Source: JADHLJ01 sp038118725 (GTDB lineage Bacteria; Pseudomonadota; Alphaproteobacteria; Thalassobaculales; Thalassobaculaceae). Taken from it: a DNA stretch of 64,000 nucleotides. The DNA lies in contig JAYOIK010000002.1 in NCBI GenBank assembly GCA_038118725.1, forward strand, positions 1 to 64,000, read 5' to 3'. Both the position numbers and the translations under genes were made by a program. The first letter of the stretch is position 1, and each line of letters begins with the position of its first letter. The notes under the pieces were generated by a model. The model made no database searches, was not told the DNA's origin, and was given only the letters and a program-made list of their open reading frames with translations. Below are positions 27,109 through 35,756 of the stretch, piece after piece.

Positions 27109-28251
27109 ATGATTTCCATCAACGCCGCTTTCGATGGCGGTAATATCGAGGTTGCGCGGGCTGAAGACCCTGGAGATATCCAGCTCAACATCCGCAAGGA
27201 TAGCCAATCCGACTTTTTCCAATGGTTCTCCTTCCGACTCGCCGGCGGTCGCGAACACGATTGCGTGATCCGGATCATGAACGCGGGTCAGGCCAGTTAC
27301 ACCCGAGGTTGGGAGGGTTATCAGGCCGTGGCCTCGAGCGACCGGATCACGTGGCGTCGCGTTCCCACGACTTACGAGAACGGCGTTCTGACAATACGGG
27401 ACACGCCGCGAACCGACGCCGTCCACTATGCCTATTTCGCCCCGTACTCGATGGAACGGCACGCCGACCTCGTGGCCCGCTGCCAAGCCTCGGATAATGT
27501 CGGACTGATCATGCCCGGTGTTACGGCGCAAGGACGACCGATCGAGGTTCTGCGATTTGGCGAAGCGGCCGGCGGTAAACCCTCGCTCTGGGTTATCGCG
27601 CGCCAGCATCCTGGCGAGACCATGGCCGAGTGGTTCATGGAGGGGTTTCTTCACCGCTTGATCGACCCCGAGGATGGGGCGGCGGCGGCGCTCCGGCGGC
27701 GCGCGGTGATTCACGCTGTCCCGAACATGAACCCGGATGGAAGCGCGCTGGGTAATCTCCGCGTCAATTCGGTCGGCACCAATCTCAATCGGGAATGGGA
27801 AGCACCGAGCCTCGAGAAGAGCCCGGAAGTCTTTCATATTCGCCAACTGATGCAAGATAGCGAGATCGACCTTTGCCTGGACGTTCATGGTGACGAGGGG
27901 CTGCCGTACAACTTCATCGCTGGCTTCGAGGGCATCGCCGAGGCCAGCAAGGCGCAGCTCGCGGCGATGAACAAGTTTCGCGATACCTTGGCTTGGCTCA
28001 ATCCGGATTTCCAAACCGCGCATGGCTATCCCAAGGCCGCGCCTGGCAAGGGTATGAAGACCACGAGCACGGGCTATCTCGCGGCCTATCACGGGGTTGT
28101 TTCGATGACCTTGGAGATGCCTTTCAAGGACACCGCCAATGCTCCCAACCCCGGGGTCGGCTGGTCGCCGGACCGCGCCAAGGCGCTCGGACGTTCGAGC
28201 GTGGAAGCAATGCTCGCGGTAGCGGGGGATTTGCCGTTATCGAAGGGCTAG
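27109..28251 (+). CDS. M14-family zinc carboxypeptidase (cytosolic carboxypeptidase-like)
   Basis: 380 residues without signal peptide. The N-terminal beta domain (about 1-125) precedes a metallocarboxypeptidase domain with the zinc ligands H167 and E170 in RQHPGET, H260 in DVHGDE, and catalytic E336 in MTLEMPF. The NMNPDG and NLNREW segments that bind the substrate carboxylate are also in place. This arrangement belongs to the cytosolic carboxypeptidase branch, which removes C-terminal residues from proteins in eukaryotes; bacterial targets are unknown. Its stop overlaps that of the convergent monooxygenase gene by four bases. Confidence 0.9.
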   Translation: MISINAAFDGGNIEVARAEDPGDIQLNIRKDSQSDFFQWFSFRLAGGREHDCVIRIMNAGQASYTRGWEGYQAVASSDRITWRRVPTTYENGVLTIRDTPRTDAVHYAYFAPYSMERHADLVARCQASDNVGLIMPGVTAQGRPIEVLRFGEAAGGKPSLWVIARQHPGETMAEWFMEGFLHRLIDPEDGAAAALRRRAVIHAVPNMNPDGSALGNLRVNSVGTNLNREWEAPSLEKSPEVFHIRQLMQDSEIDLCLDVHGDEGLPYNFIAGFEGIAEASKAQLAAMNKFRDTLAWLNPDFQTAHGYPKAAPGKGMKTTSTGYLAAYHGVVSMTLEMPFKDTANAPNPGVGWSPDRAKALGRSSVEAMLAVAGDLPLSKG

Positions 28252-29507
28252 ACCGAAACGATGGGCGGGCGGTTATTAAGTATCTCGCGATCAAACCCCG
28301 CGAGTTTCTTGTAGCCCGCCGCCGCGCCCTCTAGCTCCTCGGCGCTGAGTACGTCCTCGATCCGCCCATAGCCGTCCGGAGCCCGGGTCTCGACCATCTG
28401 CATCACCTGTTCCGGACCGTTGCCACGATTGGCCAGGACGATGGCCGACGTGGCCGGTCGGCGCTCTTCCTCGTAGGTCAACAAGGCGGCCTCGCATTCG
28501 CCCTGCCGCTGGACCTCGCGGGTTAGCACCCGCGCGTCCAGGATCGCCTGGGAGGCTCCATTGGAGCCGATCGGGTACATCGGATGCGCCGCGTCGCCGA
28601 GCAAGGTGACGCGACCGTGTGTCCATCGCTCCAGGGGGGCTCGGTCGACCATCGGATACTCGTAGAAACGTGACGCCCCCCGGATCAGCGTCGGCGCGTC
28701 CAGCCAGTCGAAATCCCAGTCCTCGAACCAGGGCAGGAAATCCGCCGCGTTGCCGGGCCGGTTCCAATCCTCGCGCCGCCAGTCGCCCTCGGGTGGAAAC
28801 TTTCGTTCGGCCACCCAGTTGATCAGGGCGTTACCCGTGTCGGGGTCCGGCGGTGACAAGGGGTAACAGACGAACTTCTGAAACTCGTGCCCGGCCATGA
28901 TCATGGTCCGGCCCGTCAGAAAGGGCGGCGCCATCGTCGTGCCACGCCACAGAACCGCGCCGTTCCAGATCGGCGGTCCTTCATCCGAGTAGAGCCGGGC
29001 ACGGGCGGCGGAATGGATGCCGTCGCAAGCGATCAGCAACTTTCCGTCCATGATGGCCCGCTCGGCCCCACCCGCCTCGGCAAGGAAACGCGCTTGGATA
29101 CCGTCGGTGGTTTCGCGCCAGTCCGCGAGATGGTGGCCCGTCCGGATCGCGTCCGGCCCAAGGCGATCCAGAACCGCGTCCCGCAGCATCATCTGCAGTT
29201 TGCCGCGATGCAAAGAGACTTGTGGCCAGTCATATCCAGCCTCGCGCCCCCTGGGCTCGGACCAGATCAACTGACCGCGTTTGGAATAGTAGGCGAGTTC
29301 ACGGGTCGCGACGCCAATCGCCTCGAGATTTTCTCCCAGGCCCAAATCCGTCAGTTCCCGTACCGCATGGGGAAGCACGTTGATCCCGACGCCGAGTGGG
29401 GCGAGTTCCCTGACGCTTTCGTAAACACGCGCGGACACGCCGATCTGGTGCAGGCTGAGCGCCAAGGTAAGGCCGCCTATGCCGCCACCGGCGATTATCA
29501 CGGTCAT
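28248..29507 (-). CDS. FAD-dependent aromatic monooxygenase-like flavoprotein
   Basis: 419 residues. The FAD Rossmann motif is in IIAGGGIGGLTLALSLHQIG at the N terminus, and the second FAD motif GDAAHPMYPIGSNGASQA is near residue 300, as in class A flavin hydroxylases related to salicylate and 6-hydroxynicotinate monooxygenase. No membrane segment. Substrate unknown, but an aromatic or heteroaromatic acid is plausible. It is divergent from an alpha/beta hydrolase gene 118 bases away, which may act on the same compound. Confidence 0.88.
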   Translation of the reverse strand: MTVIIAGGGIGGLTLALSLHQIGVSARVYESVRELAPLGVGINVLPHAVRELTDLGLGENLEAIGVATRELAYYSKRGQLIWSEPRGREAGYDWPQVSLHRGKLQMMLRDAVLDRLGPDAIRTGHHLADWRETTDGIQARFLAEAGGAERAIMDGKLLIACDGIHSAARARLYSDEGPPIWNGAVLWRGTTMAPPFLTGRTMIMAGHEFQKFVCYPLSPPDPDTGNALINWVAERKFPPEGDWRREDWNRPGNAADFLPWFEDWDFDWLDAPTLIRGASRFYEYPMVDRAPLERWTHGRVTLLGDAAHPMYPIGSNGASQAILDARVLTREVQRQGECEAALLTYEEERRPATSAIVLANRGNGPEQVMQMVETRAPDGYGRIEDVLSAEELEGAAAGYKKLAGFDREILNNRPPIVSV

Positions 29508-29625
29508 GCCAAGTCATCCCTTCGGTTTTGGGCGCATTGCCGTGGGAGCGTCGCAACGCGCCCGCGTACAGGATATGATCCGGGCTCCCGCGCTGACAAT
29601 CCGGCGTTTTCGATCTGGCGATGCG

Positions 29626-30441
29626 ATGACCACCCATCATGTGGATTTTGGACAAGTTGAGTTTCTCGAGTTCGGCGAGGAGGGATCCGAGCGGGTGGCG
29701 ATATTGCTGCACGCGGCGGCGACGGGGCCGGGCTCTCTCTCGCGGCTCGGCAAGGCCCTTGGTGATGCCGGTTACCGTGTTCTGGTGCCCGCCTTGCATC
29801 GCTATGGCGAGACTTGGGTGGTCGAGGAGGGGAGCCCGCTGGAACGCAACCAGCGCGTGGCGAACTGGGTCCTTGAGACCTTCGCGGGTGAGAAGACCAT
29901 GGTTTTCGGTCAATCAATGGGCGGCTTGACGGCGGTGTTGACCGCGCTTTCCCCGGCCCGCGCGATTGATGGACTTGTGCTGTACGAGCCAATGGTGATG
30001 CGGGCTCTCGACCCCGATGATCCCGCCGACATGCGTGAGCGTGATTGGGATCGCGCCCTGGTGGACGCGGTCGAACGGGCCCTCGGGACGGATCGTGAGG
30101 AGGCCGCGATCTCGGCTTTTATCGAGGCTTGGAACGAAGCGTCCTGGCAAGACATCCCGGCCGCGGCACGGGAGACGATTCTGAAAGACGCACCCGGATT
30201 GGCTTGGGAAACCCGCGCGGTGAATGACGGTGGGTTTTCGTCCCTGGATTTGGCGGGGCTCAAGGTCCCAACCCTGCTATTGGGAGGCGATGCCTCGCCG
30301 CCGTTGGCGGGGCGCATCCTGGATCGGCTTGAACGAAAGCTTCCGAACCGACGCCGCGAGATTCTCGCCGGTCTTGGTCATATGGGACCCGTGATGGCAC
30401 CATCGCGAGTCGCCGAGGCTATCCTCGAACATCTTGAGTAG
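29626..30441 (+). CDS. Alpha/beta hydrolase
   Basis: 271 residues from ATG 29626; the open frame begins at 29479, but the extra residues overlap the divergent gene and look unrelated. The nucleophile elbow is GQSMGG, the acid is probably the Asp of LLGGDASP, and the histidine sits in LGHMGP near the C terminus. The fold is the standard esterase/lyase type and the substrate is unknown. The amidohydrolase gene starts 29 bases later on the same strand, so the two may be co-transcribed. Confidence 0.88.
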   Translation: MTTHHVDFGQVEFLEFGEEGSERVAILLHAAATGPGSLSRLGKALGDAGYRVLVPALHRYGETWVVEEGSPLERNQRVANWVLETFAGEKTMVFGQSMGGLTAVLTALSPARAIDGLVLYEPMVMRALDPDDPADMRERDWDRALVDAVERALGTDREEAAISAFIEAWNEASWQDIPAAARETILKDAPGLAWETRAVNDGGFSSLDLAGLKVPTLLLGGDASPPLAGRILDRLERKLPNRRREILAGLGHMGPVMAPSRVAEAILEHLE

Positions 30442-30470
30442 AAACATGTCGGCTGATCTGGAGACGAACA

Positions 30471-32159
30471 ATGAATGAAGGCGCTGGGACGGAGCCCGAT
30501 CTGATCATACTTGGCGGCAAGGTAGCCACGCTTGACTCGTGTGATGGCATCGCCGAGGCGGTCGCCGTCGCCGGAGAACGTATCGTCGCTGTCGGCGCCA
30601 ATTCCGAGATCCTCGCTAGCGCGGGCGCGGAAACCCGCCGGATAGACGCGCGAGGTCGTCTGGTCACGCCCGGTTTGATCGACGGTCACGCCCATATGGA
30701 CCGGGAGGGATTGAAGGAAACCCTTCCGTCCCTCGCGGGATGCAGGTCCATCGACGATATCCTGCAACGCGTCGCCGATTTGGCGCGCGAGACGCCGAAG
30801 GGCGAATGGATCGTCACCATGCCGATCGGCGAGCCGCCCTTTTATGAGAATGTCCCGGGCGTGTTGTCCGACAATCGTTTCCCGAACCGCCATGACCTGG
30901 ATCGCGTCGCCCCGGATCATCCGGTCTATATCCGTGCGATTTGGGGGCATTGGCGCAACACCCTGCCATTGGTGTCGATAGCCAATACCAAGGCCTTGGA
31001 GACCGCCGGCATCACCCGCGAGACCATGCCGCCCTCGCCGCATATCCAAATCGAGAAGGACATGGCGACGGGAGAACCCACGGGATGCCTCTACGAGTTT
31101 GTTTACAAGCCGTTGGTCGAAAAGACTCTGATGGCTTGCATCCCCAGATTCACGCTGTCGGATCGTATTGCCGGCCTTAAACGATCGATGGAGGTGTACA
31201 ACTCCACCGGCACCACGTCCGTGTTCGAAGGCCATGGGATCGCGGGTGAAGTCCTGGCGGCTTATCAGGATCTGCGCGCGGAAGGGCTGCTCAATGTCCG
31301 CTCGAACCTGATGTTCAGCCCGGCCTGGCCGTCCGTCGATCCCGCCGACGTCCGGGACCTGCTGGTCGATTGGGGGCGCTGGCTCGCCGGTCGTGGGCTC
31401 GGCGACGACTATCTGAGGATGGCGGGGATCTACGCTGAGTCCGACTATTCCAAGGAGAATAGCCTGCGTGCGCTCTGTGGTCCCTATACCGGCTGGGCTG
31501 GATTTAACTTCGACTCATGTCTTCCGGAAGACGTCATGGTCGAGATGATGGTGGAGGCGGCGAGAAACGGTATCCGTGTCGGCTCGTTCGATCCCAAGAT
31601 CCTGGCTCTGTATGAACAAGTGAACCGGCGCGCGCCGATGACCGAGCAACGCTGGATCGTCGAACATGTCGGAATTTTCGACGCCGATGAGATCGCGAGG
31701 CTGCGCGATCTCGGCGTGGTTCTGCAAGCCTATAGCAATCGGTGGATCTATCAGGAAGGTGAGCAACATCGGGCCGCGCTTGGCGAGGATGGGGCTTCGA
31801 GGGTGTTGCCGATGCGCGCGCTGATTGATGCCGGGGTTCATGTCTCGCTCGCCACCGACAACGTGCCGCCGACGATGTTCGACCCAATCTGGCATGTCGT
31901 CGCCCGGCGCACCCGCGATGGTGATACCGTTCTGGCGCCGGATCAGCGAATATCCCGGATGGAAGCTCTCGCGGCGGCAAGTCGGGAAGGGGCTTGGCTT
32001 AGCCGGGAGGAGAACGAGAAAGGTACGCTGGAGGTCGGCAAGTTCGCGGATATAGCGATTTTCGACAAGGACCTGCTGACGGTCGATGAAGACGAAATCG
32101 TCGATATCAAGGCCGATGTCACGATCACCGGTGGGCGCGTTGTCCATGGCTCCGGCTGA
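30471..32159 (+). CDS. YtcJ-like metal-dependent amidohydrolase
   Basis: 562 residues. The metal-binding motif is in TPGLIDGHAHMDREG near residue 70, and later metal ligands are expected in EHVGIFDADE and ATDNVPPT. The long beta/alpha barrel with an N-terminal beta sandwich is that of the YtcJ/NfdA group, which hydrolyses N-acyl or N-formyl compounds. No signal peptide. A PAS-domain gene on the opposite strand runs into its 3' third in exact codon register; the protein itself looks complete and ends normally in GGRVVHGSG. Confidence 0.9.
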   Translation: MNEGAGTEPDLIILGGKVATLDSCDGIAEAVAVAGERIVAVGANSEILASAGAETRRIDARGRLVTPGLIDGHAHMDREGLKETLPSLAGCRSIDDILQRVADLARETPKGEWIVTMPIGEPPFYENVPGVLSDNRFPNRHDLDRVAPDHPVYIRAIWGHWRNTLPLVSIANTKALETAGITRETMPPSPHIQIEKDMATGEPTGCLYEFVYKPLVEKTLMACIPRFTLSDRIAGLKRSMEVYNSTGTTSVFEGHGIAGEVLAAYQDLRAEGLLNVRSNLMFSPAWPSVDPADVRDLLVDWGRWLAGRGLGDDYLRMAGIYAESDYSKENSLRALCGPYTGWAGFNFDSCLPEDVMVEMMVEAARNGIRVGSFDPKILALYEQVNRRAPMTEQRWIVEHVGIFDADEIARLRDLGVVLQAYSNRWIYQEGEQHRAALGEDGASRVLPMRALIDAGVHVSLATDNVPPTMFDPIWHVVARRTRDGDTVLAPDQRISRMEALAAASREGAWLSREENEKGTLEVGKFADIAIFDKDLLTVDEDEIVDIKADVTITGGRVVHGSG

Positions 32160-32720
32160 AACGGTCAAAAGGTCGCAATCCAGTATAATGCGCCAATCCG
32201 GTTGGTTCATGGGCGGCCTGCCGGGAACGACGTCCAAGCCGCCAAAAATCATGTCGATTTGGCCATCCGGACCGACCAGGGGCATGAGCAAACCCTCGAC
32301 CGCGACCCAATCCTTGCGGGCGAAGGTCAGGGCCTCGCGGATTGCCACGGAAGCCCGGCTGGCCACGCATTGGTCATATACCCACAGCATGCGCTCGGCA
32401 TTCGTGCCGTAGAGGTCTCCGCCGATCCATTTGCCGGTGGAATCCCGTTCGTAAAGCGTGGTGATGAAAGTACCAAGAAGACGGTGACGATAGCGACGTG
32501 GATTGTGAAACACGTCCGCTATCGCGATATGGGGGAGAAATCTTGGAATGTCGATGGGATCAAGATCCGCCCGGGACGGCATGTCCCGCGTCCCCGCTTT
32601 CTCGCGCCAATAATCTCGAAGGCCCCTAAGGACTGGGCTTGTAAGCACGGAATCTAGAACCACATCAGTCACGGGATAAGAGTATCGCCTTGAAGTCGGC
32701 AACGTCCAATCCTTCGTCAT
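31515..32720 (-). CDS. PAS_5-type domain protein reading on antisense into the amidohydrolase gene
   Basis: The ATG at 32720 gives 401 residues; a TTG at 32765 would add 15 and neither has a good ribosome site. About the first 165 residues are a PAS_5-like regulatory domain with LDPIDIPRFLPHIAIADV and YRHRLLGTFITTLYERDSTG. This family usually ends near residue 180. Here no stop occurs and the frame continues for 215 codons antisense to the amidohydrolase gene. That tail is low in hydrophobic residues and rich in His, Arg and Pro, unlike a folded domain. Probably the native stop was lost, or the tail is tolerated; the functional part should be the PAS domain. The role is unknown. Confidence 0.6.
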   Translation of the reverse strand: MTKDWTLPTSRRYSYPVTDVVLDSVLTSPVLRGLRDYWREKAGTRDMPSRADLDPIDIPRFLPHIAIADVFHNPRRYRHRLLGTFITTLYERDSTGKWIGGDLYGTNAERMLWVYDQCVASRASVAIREALTFARKDWVAVEGLLMPLVGPDGQIDMIFGGLDVVPGRPPMNQPDWRIILDCDLLTVSAGAMDNAPTGDRDIGLDIDDFVFIDRQQVLVENRYIRELADLQRTFLVLLPAKPSPFPTCRRESFHPGYSLIRRQNGITIAGAPGDDMPDWVEHRRRHVVGGERDMNPGINQRAHRQHPRSPILAKRGPMLLTFLIDPPIAIGLQNHAEIAQPRDLIGVENSDMFDDPALLGHRRAPVHLFIQSQDLGIERADTDTVSRRLHHHLDHDVFRKT

Positions 32721-32840
32721 TCGTGAAGAAGGAACCCCGTCGATCAGATCCGAGATATTGGCCAATCGTGGCGAGTGGCTGTCGCAATTCCTGGTATTCG
32801 CGCCAGAGGCTTGGGATGATGCGGACCTTGCAGGGAGGAC

Positions 32841-33476
32841 ATGATGGCCAAGGGCTTACTGATCGCATCATTCGATTTTTCGACCGCGCATGCCGACGAG
32901 TTCCACGATTGGTATGACCTGGAACACGTTCCGGAGCGCGAGGCGGTCCCTGGTTTCGGTGCCTGCGAGCGTTGGATCGGAGCCGACAATCCGAACGAGG
33001 CCGTCGCGACCTATGATTTGGACAGCTTGGACGTCTTACGCGGCGAAGCCTACAAATCGATCGCCTACGAAAACCTGTCTGTCTGGTCCAAGCGCGTGAC
33101 GGGTATGTGCAAGCGGATCCTGCGGTTCGAGGGTGTTCAGACACTCCCAGGCGACATGGACGCGCCCGTTGGAGCCGGTGGGCTGTTGCTGAACGCGATG
33201 AATGTCGCGCCCGAGGCTGAGGCTGATTTCAACGCCTGGTATGACGAGGAGCATATTCCGGCCCTGGCGGCGGTACCGGGAACCATGGCCGCGCGGCGCT
33301 ACAAATCCGAGGAAGGCAGCCACCGTTATGTTGCCATCTATCATCTGGAGTCGCCCGACGTGACCCGAACCGAGGCTTGGGCCAAGGCTGTGGACACCCC
33401 TTGGAGCGCCAGGGTGCGGCCGCATTTTCGCGATAGGATCCGTATTCTGACCGGCAAATACACGCGGGCGGGCTAG
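32841..33476 (+). CDS. Two-repeat ferredoxin-like (EthD/dimeric alpha-beta barrel type) protein
   Basis: 211 residues after GGGAGGAC. It contains two copies of a roughly 100-residue unit. Each has an Asp/His-rich signature, FHDWYDLEHVPEREAVPGF in the first and FNAWYDEEHIPALAAVPG in the second, as in small dimeric alpha+beta barrel proteins of the EthD/antibiotic-biosynthesis-monooxygenase type. A tandem copy can build the barrel within one chain. Function unknown. It is followed 30 bases later by the EamA gene. Confidence 0.7.
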   Translation: MMAKGLLIASFDFSTAHADEFHDWYDLEHVPEREAVPGFGACERWIGADNPNEAVATYDLDSLDVLRGEAYKSIAYENLSVWSKRVTGMCKRILRFEGVQTLPGDMDAPVGAGGLLLNAMNVAPEAEADFNAWYDEEHIPALAAVPGTMAARRYKSEEGSHRYVAIYHLESPDVTRTEAWAKAVDTPWSARVRPHFRDRIRILTGKYTRAG

Positions 33477-33506
33477 AGGGCGCTTCGGGCCTCGGCGGAG
33501 CGCGGG

Positions 33507-34418
33507 GTGGAACATCTCTGGATCGTGATCGTCCTCGTCGCCGCCGGCTTACAGACCGCCCGTAACGCGGGACAGAAGCACTTGAGCGGACAAATGTCGG
33601 CGCTTGCCGCGGCTTGGGTGCGCTTTGGCTTCGGCCTGCCTTTCGCGTTTTTGTATCTCTGGTGGGCTCTTGCCTGGTTCGATCTGGAGATTCCGGATCT
33701 CGGCGCGGCGTTTCTTATACCCTCGGCGATCGCGGCGTTTCTTCAGGTCGCCGGGACCGCCTTGCTTGTCTTCCTGTTTCGGCTGCGGAACTTCGCCATC
33801 GGCTCGACCTATGTGCGGAGCGAGGCGATCGTCGCGGCCGTCATAGGCGCGGCGTTTTTCGGCGAGGTGATCGGCTGGGTCGGGTGGAGCGCGATCATCA
33901 TATCGGTCATCGGCGTATTGCTGATCAGCGCCGAGCGTTCCGGCGTGGGCGGGGTGGCTCTTGTCCGATCGATCTTCAATCTATCAGCCGGCGTCGGCTT
34001 GCTGGCCGGGGCGGCCTACGCGCTTGGCTCGTTCTTCATACGCGAGGCGAGCCTCTCGTTCGGGCACGCGAACTTCGCGCTGACCGCCTCGGTGACGCTG
34101 GTCACGGTAATTACATTGCAGACCGTGACACTCGGAATGTATCTCGCGGTGACGCAACCGAGCGCGTTCGGCGCCATCGTGCGTACGTGGAAACCCGGTT
34201 TGATGGTGGGCGTTACCAGCGCCTTTGGGTCCATGGGCTGGTTCACCGCGATGACGATCCAAAAAGTCTCCTATGTTAAGGCTTTGGCCCAGGTTGAGTT
34301 CATTTTCGCCCTTGGCGTTTCGATCCTGTTTTTCAAGGAACGGTCGACGCGTGGTGAGATTTTCGGCATGACGCTTGTCGCCATCGGTATCGTCGTGTTG
34401 GTATTATTCGCGAAATAG
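33507..34418 (+). CDS. EamA/DMT-family transporter
   Basis: 303 residues from GTG 33507, with GGAG eleven bases upstream. About ten hydrophobic helices in two EamA halves are separated near residue 150; the C-terminal helix ends in a lysine, as in this superfamily. Members export amino acids, purines or other metabolites across the inner membrane. Substrate unknown. Little spacing to the preceding small protein suggests one transcript. Confidence 0.88.
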   Translation: MEHLWIVIVLVAAGLQTARNAGQKHLSGQMSALAAAWVRFGFGLPFAFLYLWWALAWFDLEIPDLGAAFLIPSAIAAFLQVAGTALLVFLFRLRNFAIGSTYVRSEAIVAAVIGAAFFGEVIGWVGWSAIIISVIGVLLISAERSGVGGVALVRSIFNLSAGVGLLAGAAYALGSFFIREASLSFGHANFALTASVTLVTVITLQTVTLGMYLAVTQPSAFGAIVRTWKPGLMVGVTSAFGSMGWFTAMTIQKVSYVKALAQVEFIFALGVSILFFKERSTRGEIFGMTLVAIGIVVLVLFAK

Positions 34419-34484
34419 CAGCTTTGGCTTGCCTTGCGCGGCATTCCGACGTGGAATGCGCCCGTGGCCACGAGGAAATGGCAT

Positions 34485-34835
34485 ATGAGCGACGATAATC
34501 AGAACCAGGATGAAGAACCCCGCCTGCCGTGGTTCCAGCAACCGCTCGGGCGCGGCGTGATCAACGGGGTGCTGTTGTTCTGCCTGCTATACGCAACCCA
34601 GCATTATGGCCTCGTGGAGCCGGGGCCGCCGGTTACCCAGGACAGCATGATCCGCTTCGCGACCTTTGGCGTGGTGATGGGGCTGATCATGTATTTTTGG
34701 ACCGCGCGACGGATCAAGCGGGACCGTGCGCGCCGGGACGCCGAGCGTCTGGCGCGACTTCGCGCGGAAGCATACGATGCCGTGGATCAAGGTTCACCGG
34801 CGAGTGACTCCGACAGGGATGGGAACGAGAGATGA
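34485..34835 (+). CDS. Small two-helix membrane protein
   Basis: 116 residues from ATG 34485, chosen for GAGGAAATGGC just upstream; the open frame begins 17 codons earlier. Two membrane helices at roughly 25-42 and 58-76 are followed by a basic/acidic cytoplasmic tail with Arg-rich helix (ARRIKRDRARRDAERLARLR). The stop overlaps the ATG of the dioxygenase gene as ATGA, so the two are translationally coupled. I do not recognise the family. It may be an anchor or accessory to the downstream enzyme. Confidence 0.6.
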   Translation: MSDDNQNQDEEPRLPWFQQPLGRGVINGVLLFCLLYATQHYGLVEPGPPVTQDSMIRFATFGVVMGLIMYFWTARRIKRDRARRDAERLARLRAEAYDAVDQGSPASDSDRDGNER

Positions 34836-35731
34836 TCAACGATCAAGAAGTCGCCTACTACAACGACAACGGCTATCTCGTTGTCGACGACATCTACAGC
34901 GCCGAGGAAGTCGCGCGGATGCGGGCGGTGGTCGACGAGTTAATCGACAAGGCCCGAGGCCTGACCGACCATGACAGTGTCTATGATCTGGAGCCGTCCC
35001 ATACCGCCGAGCGACCGCGTGTGCGGCGGATCAAGGAGATGTACAACGTGCATCCCCTGTTCCGGGAAATGGCGGAGCATCCCAAGCTGATTTCCGTCAT
35101 GACCAAACTGTTGGGCCCGAACCTGATTCTGCATGGCGGAAAGATCAACATCAAGGCGGCCTCCTACGGCTCGCCGGTTGAATGGCATCAGGACTGGGCG
35201 TTTTATCCGCATACGAATGACGATGTTCTCGCGGTCGGCGTGATGCTTGATGACATGACCGAGGAGAACGGTCCGTTGCTGGTCGCGCCCGGCTCGCACA
35301 AGGGGCCGACCTATGACCACCATGTGGACGGGGTTTTCGCCGGCGCGGTCGACCCGGAGACCTGTCCGATCGATTTCGCCAAGGCGGGCCGGGTTACCGG
35401 CAAGGCCGGGGCCTGCAGCTTTCATCATGTCAGGGCGATGCATGGCTCCGAGCAGAATCGGTCGGGTAAGGACCGCATGCTCATGCTCTATCAGGTCGCC
35501 GCGGCCGATGCGTGGGATCTACGGCGCTTCAACGAGAGTTGGGAAGAGCGGGAATCCCGGGTGATCGCGGGTGAAGCGACCTTGGAGCCGCGTTTGGTTC
35601 AAACCCCGATCCGGTTGCCCTATCCGCCGGCCCGTCACGAGGGATCGATTTACGAGAATCAGCGCGCGATGAAGCGACGGTTCTTCGACTTCGACACAAA
35701 CCCGGAAAAGGTCGCCGAGTTCGCTGACTAA
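34832..35731 (+). CDS. Phytanoyl-CoA dioxygenase-family Fe(II)/2-oxoglutarate enzyme
   Basis: 299 residues. The facial triad is H119-D121 in EWHQDWAF and H204 in RAMHGSEQNR, with R210 as probable 2-oxoglutarate anchor. PhyH relatives hydroxylate fatty acids, amino acids, ectoine or natural products; the ectoine hydroxylase consensus is not obvious here. It starts inside the stop of the small membrane protein gene (ATGA overlap) and is followed by the glycosyltransferase gene 25 bases later. Confidence 0.9.
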   Translation: MINDQEVAYYNDNGYLVVDDIYSAEEVARMRAVVDELIDKARGLTDHDSVYDLEPSHTAERPRVRRIKEMYNVHPLFREMAEHPKLISVMTKLLGPNLILHGGKINIKAASYGSPVEWHQDWAFYPHTNDDVLAVGVMLDDMTEENGPLLVAPGSHKGPTYDHHVDGVFAGAVDPETCPIDFAKAGRVTGKAGACSFHHVRAMHGSEQNRSGKDRMLMLYQVAAADAWDLRRFNESWEERESRVIAGEATLEPRLVQTPIRLPYPPARHEGSIYENQRAMKRRFFDFDTNPEKVAEFAD

Positions 35732-35756
35732 TCGACGGCACAAATCCTCGGGAAGA

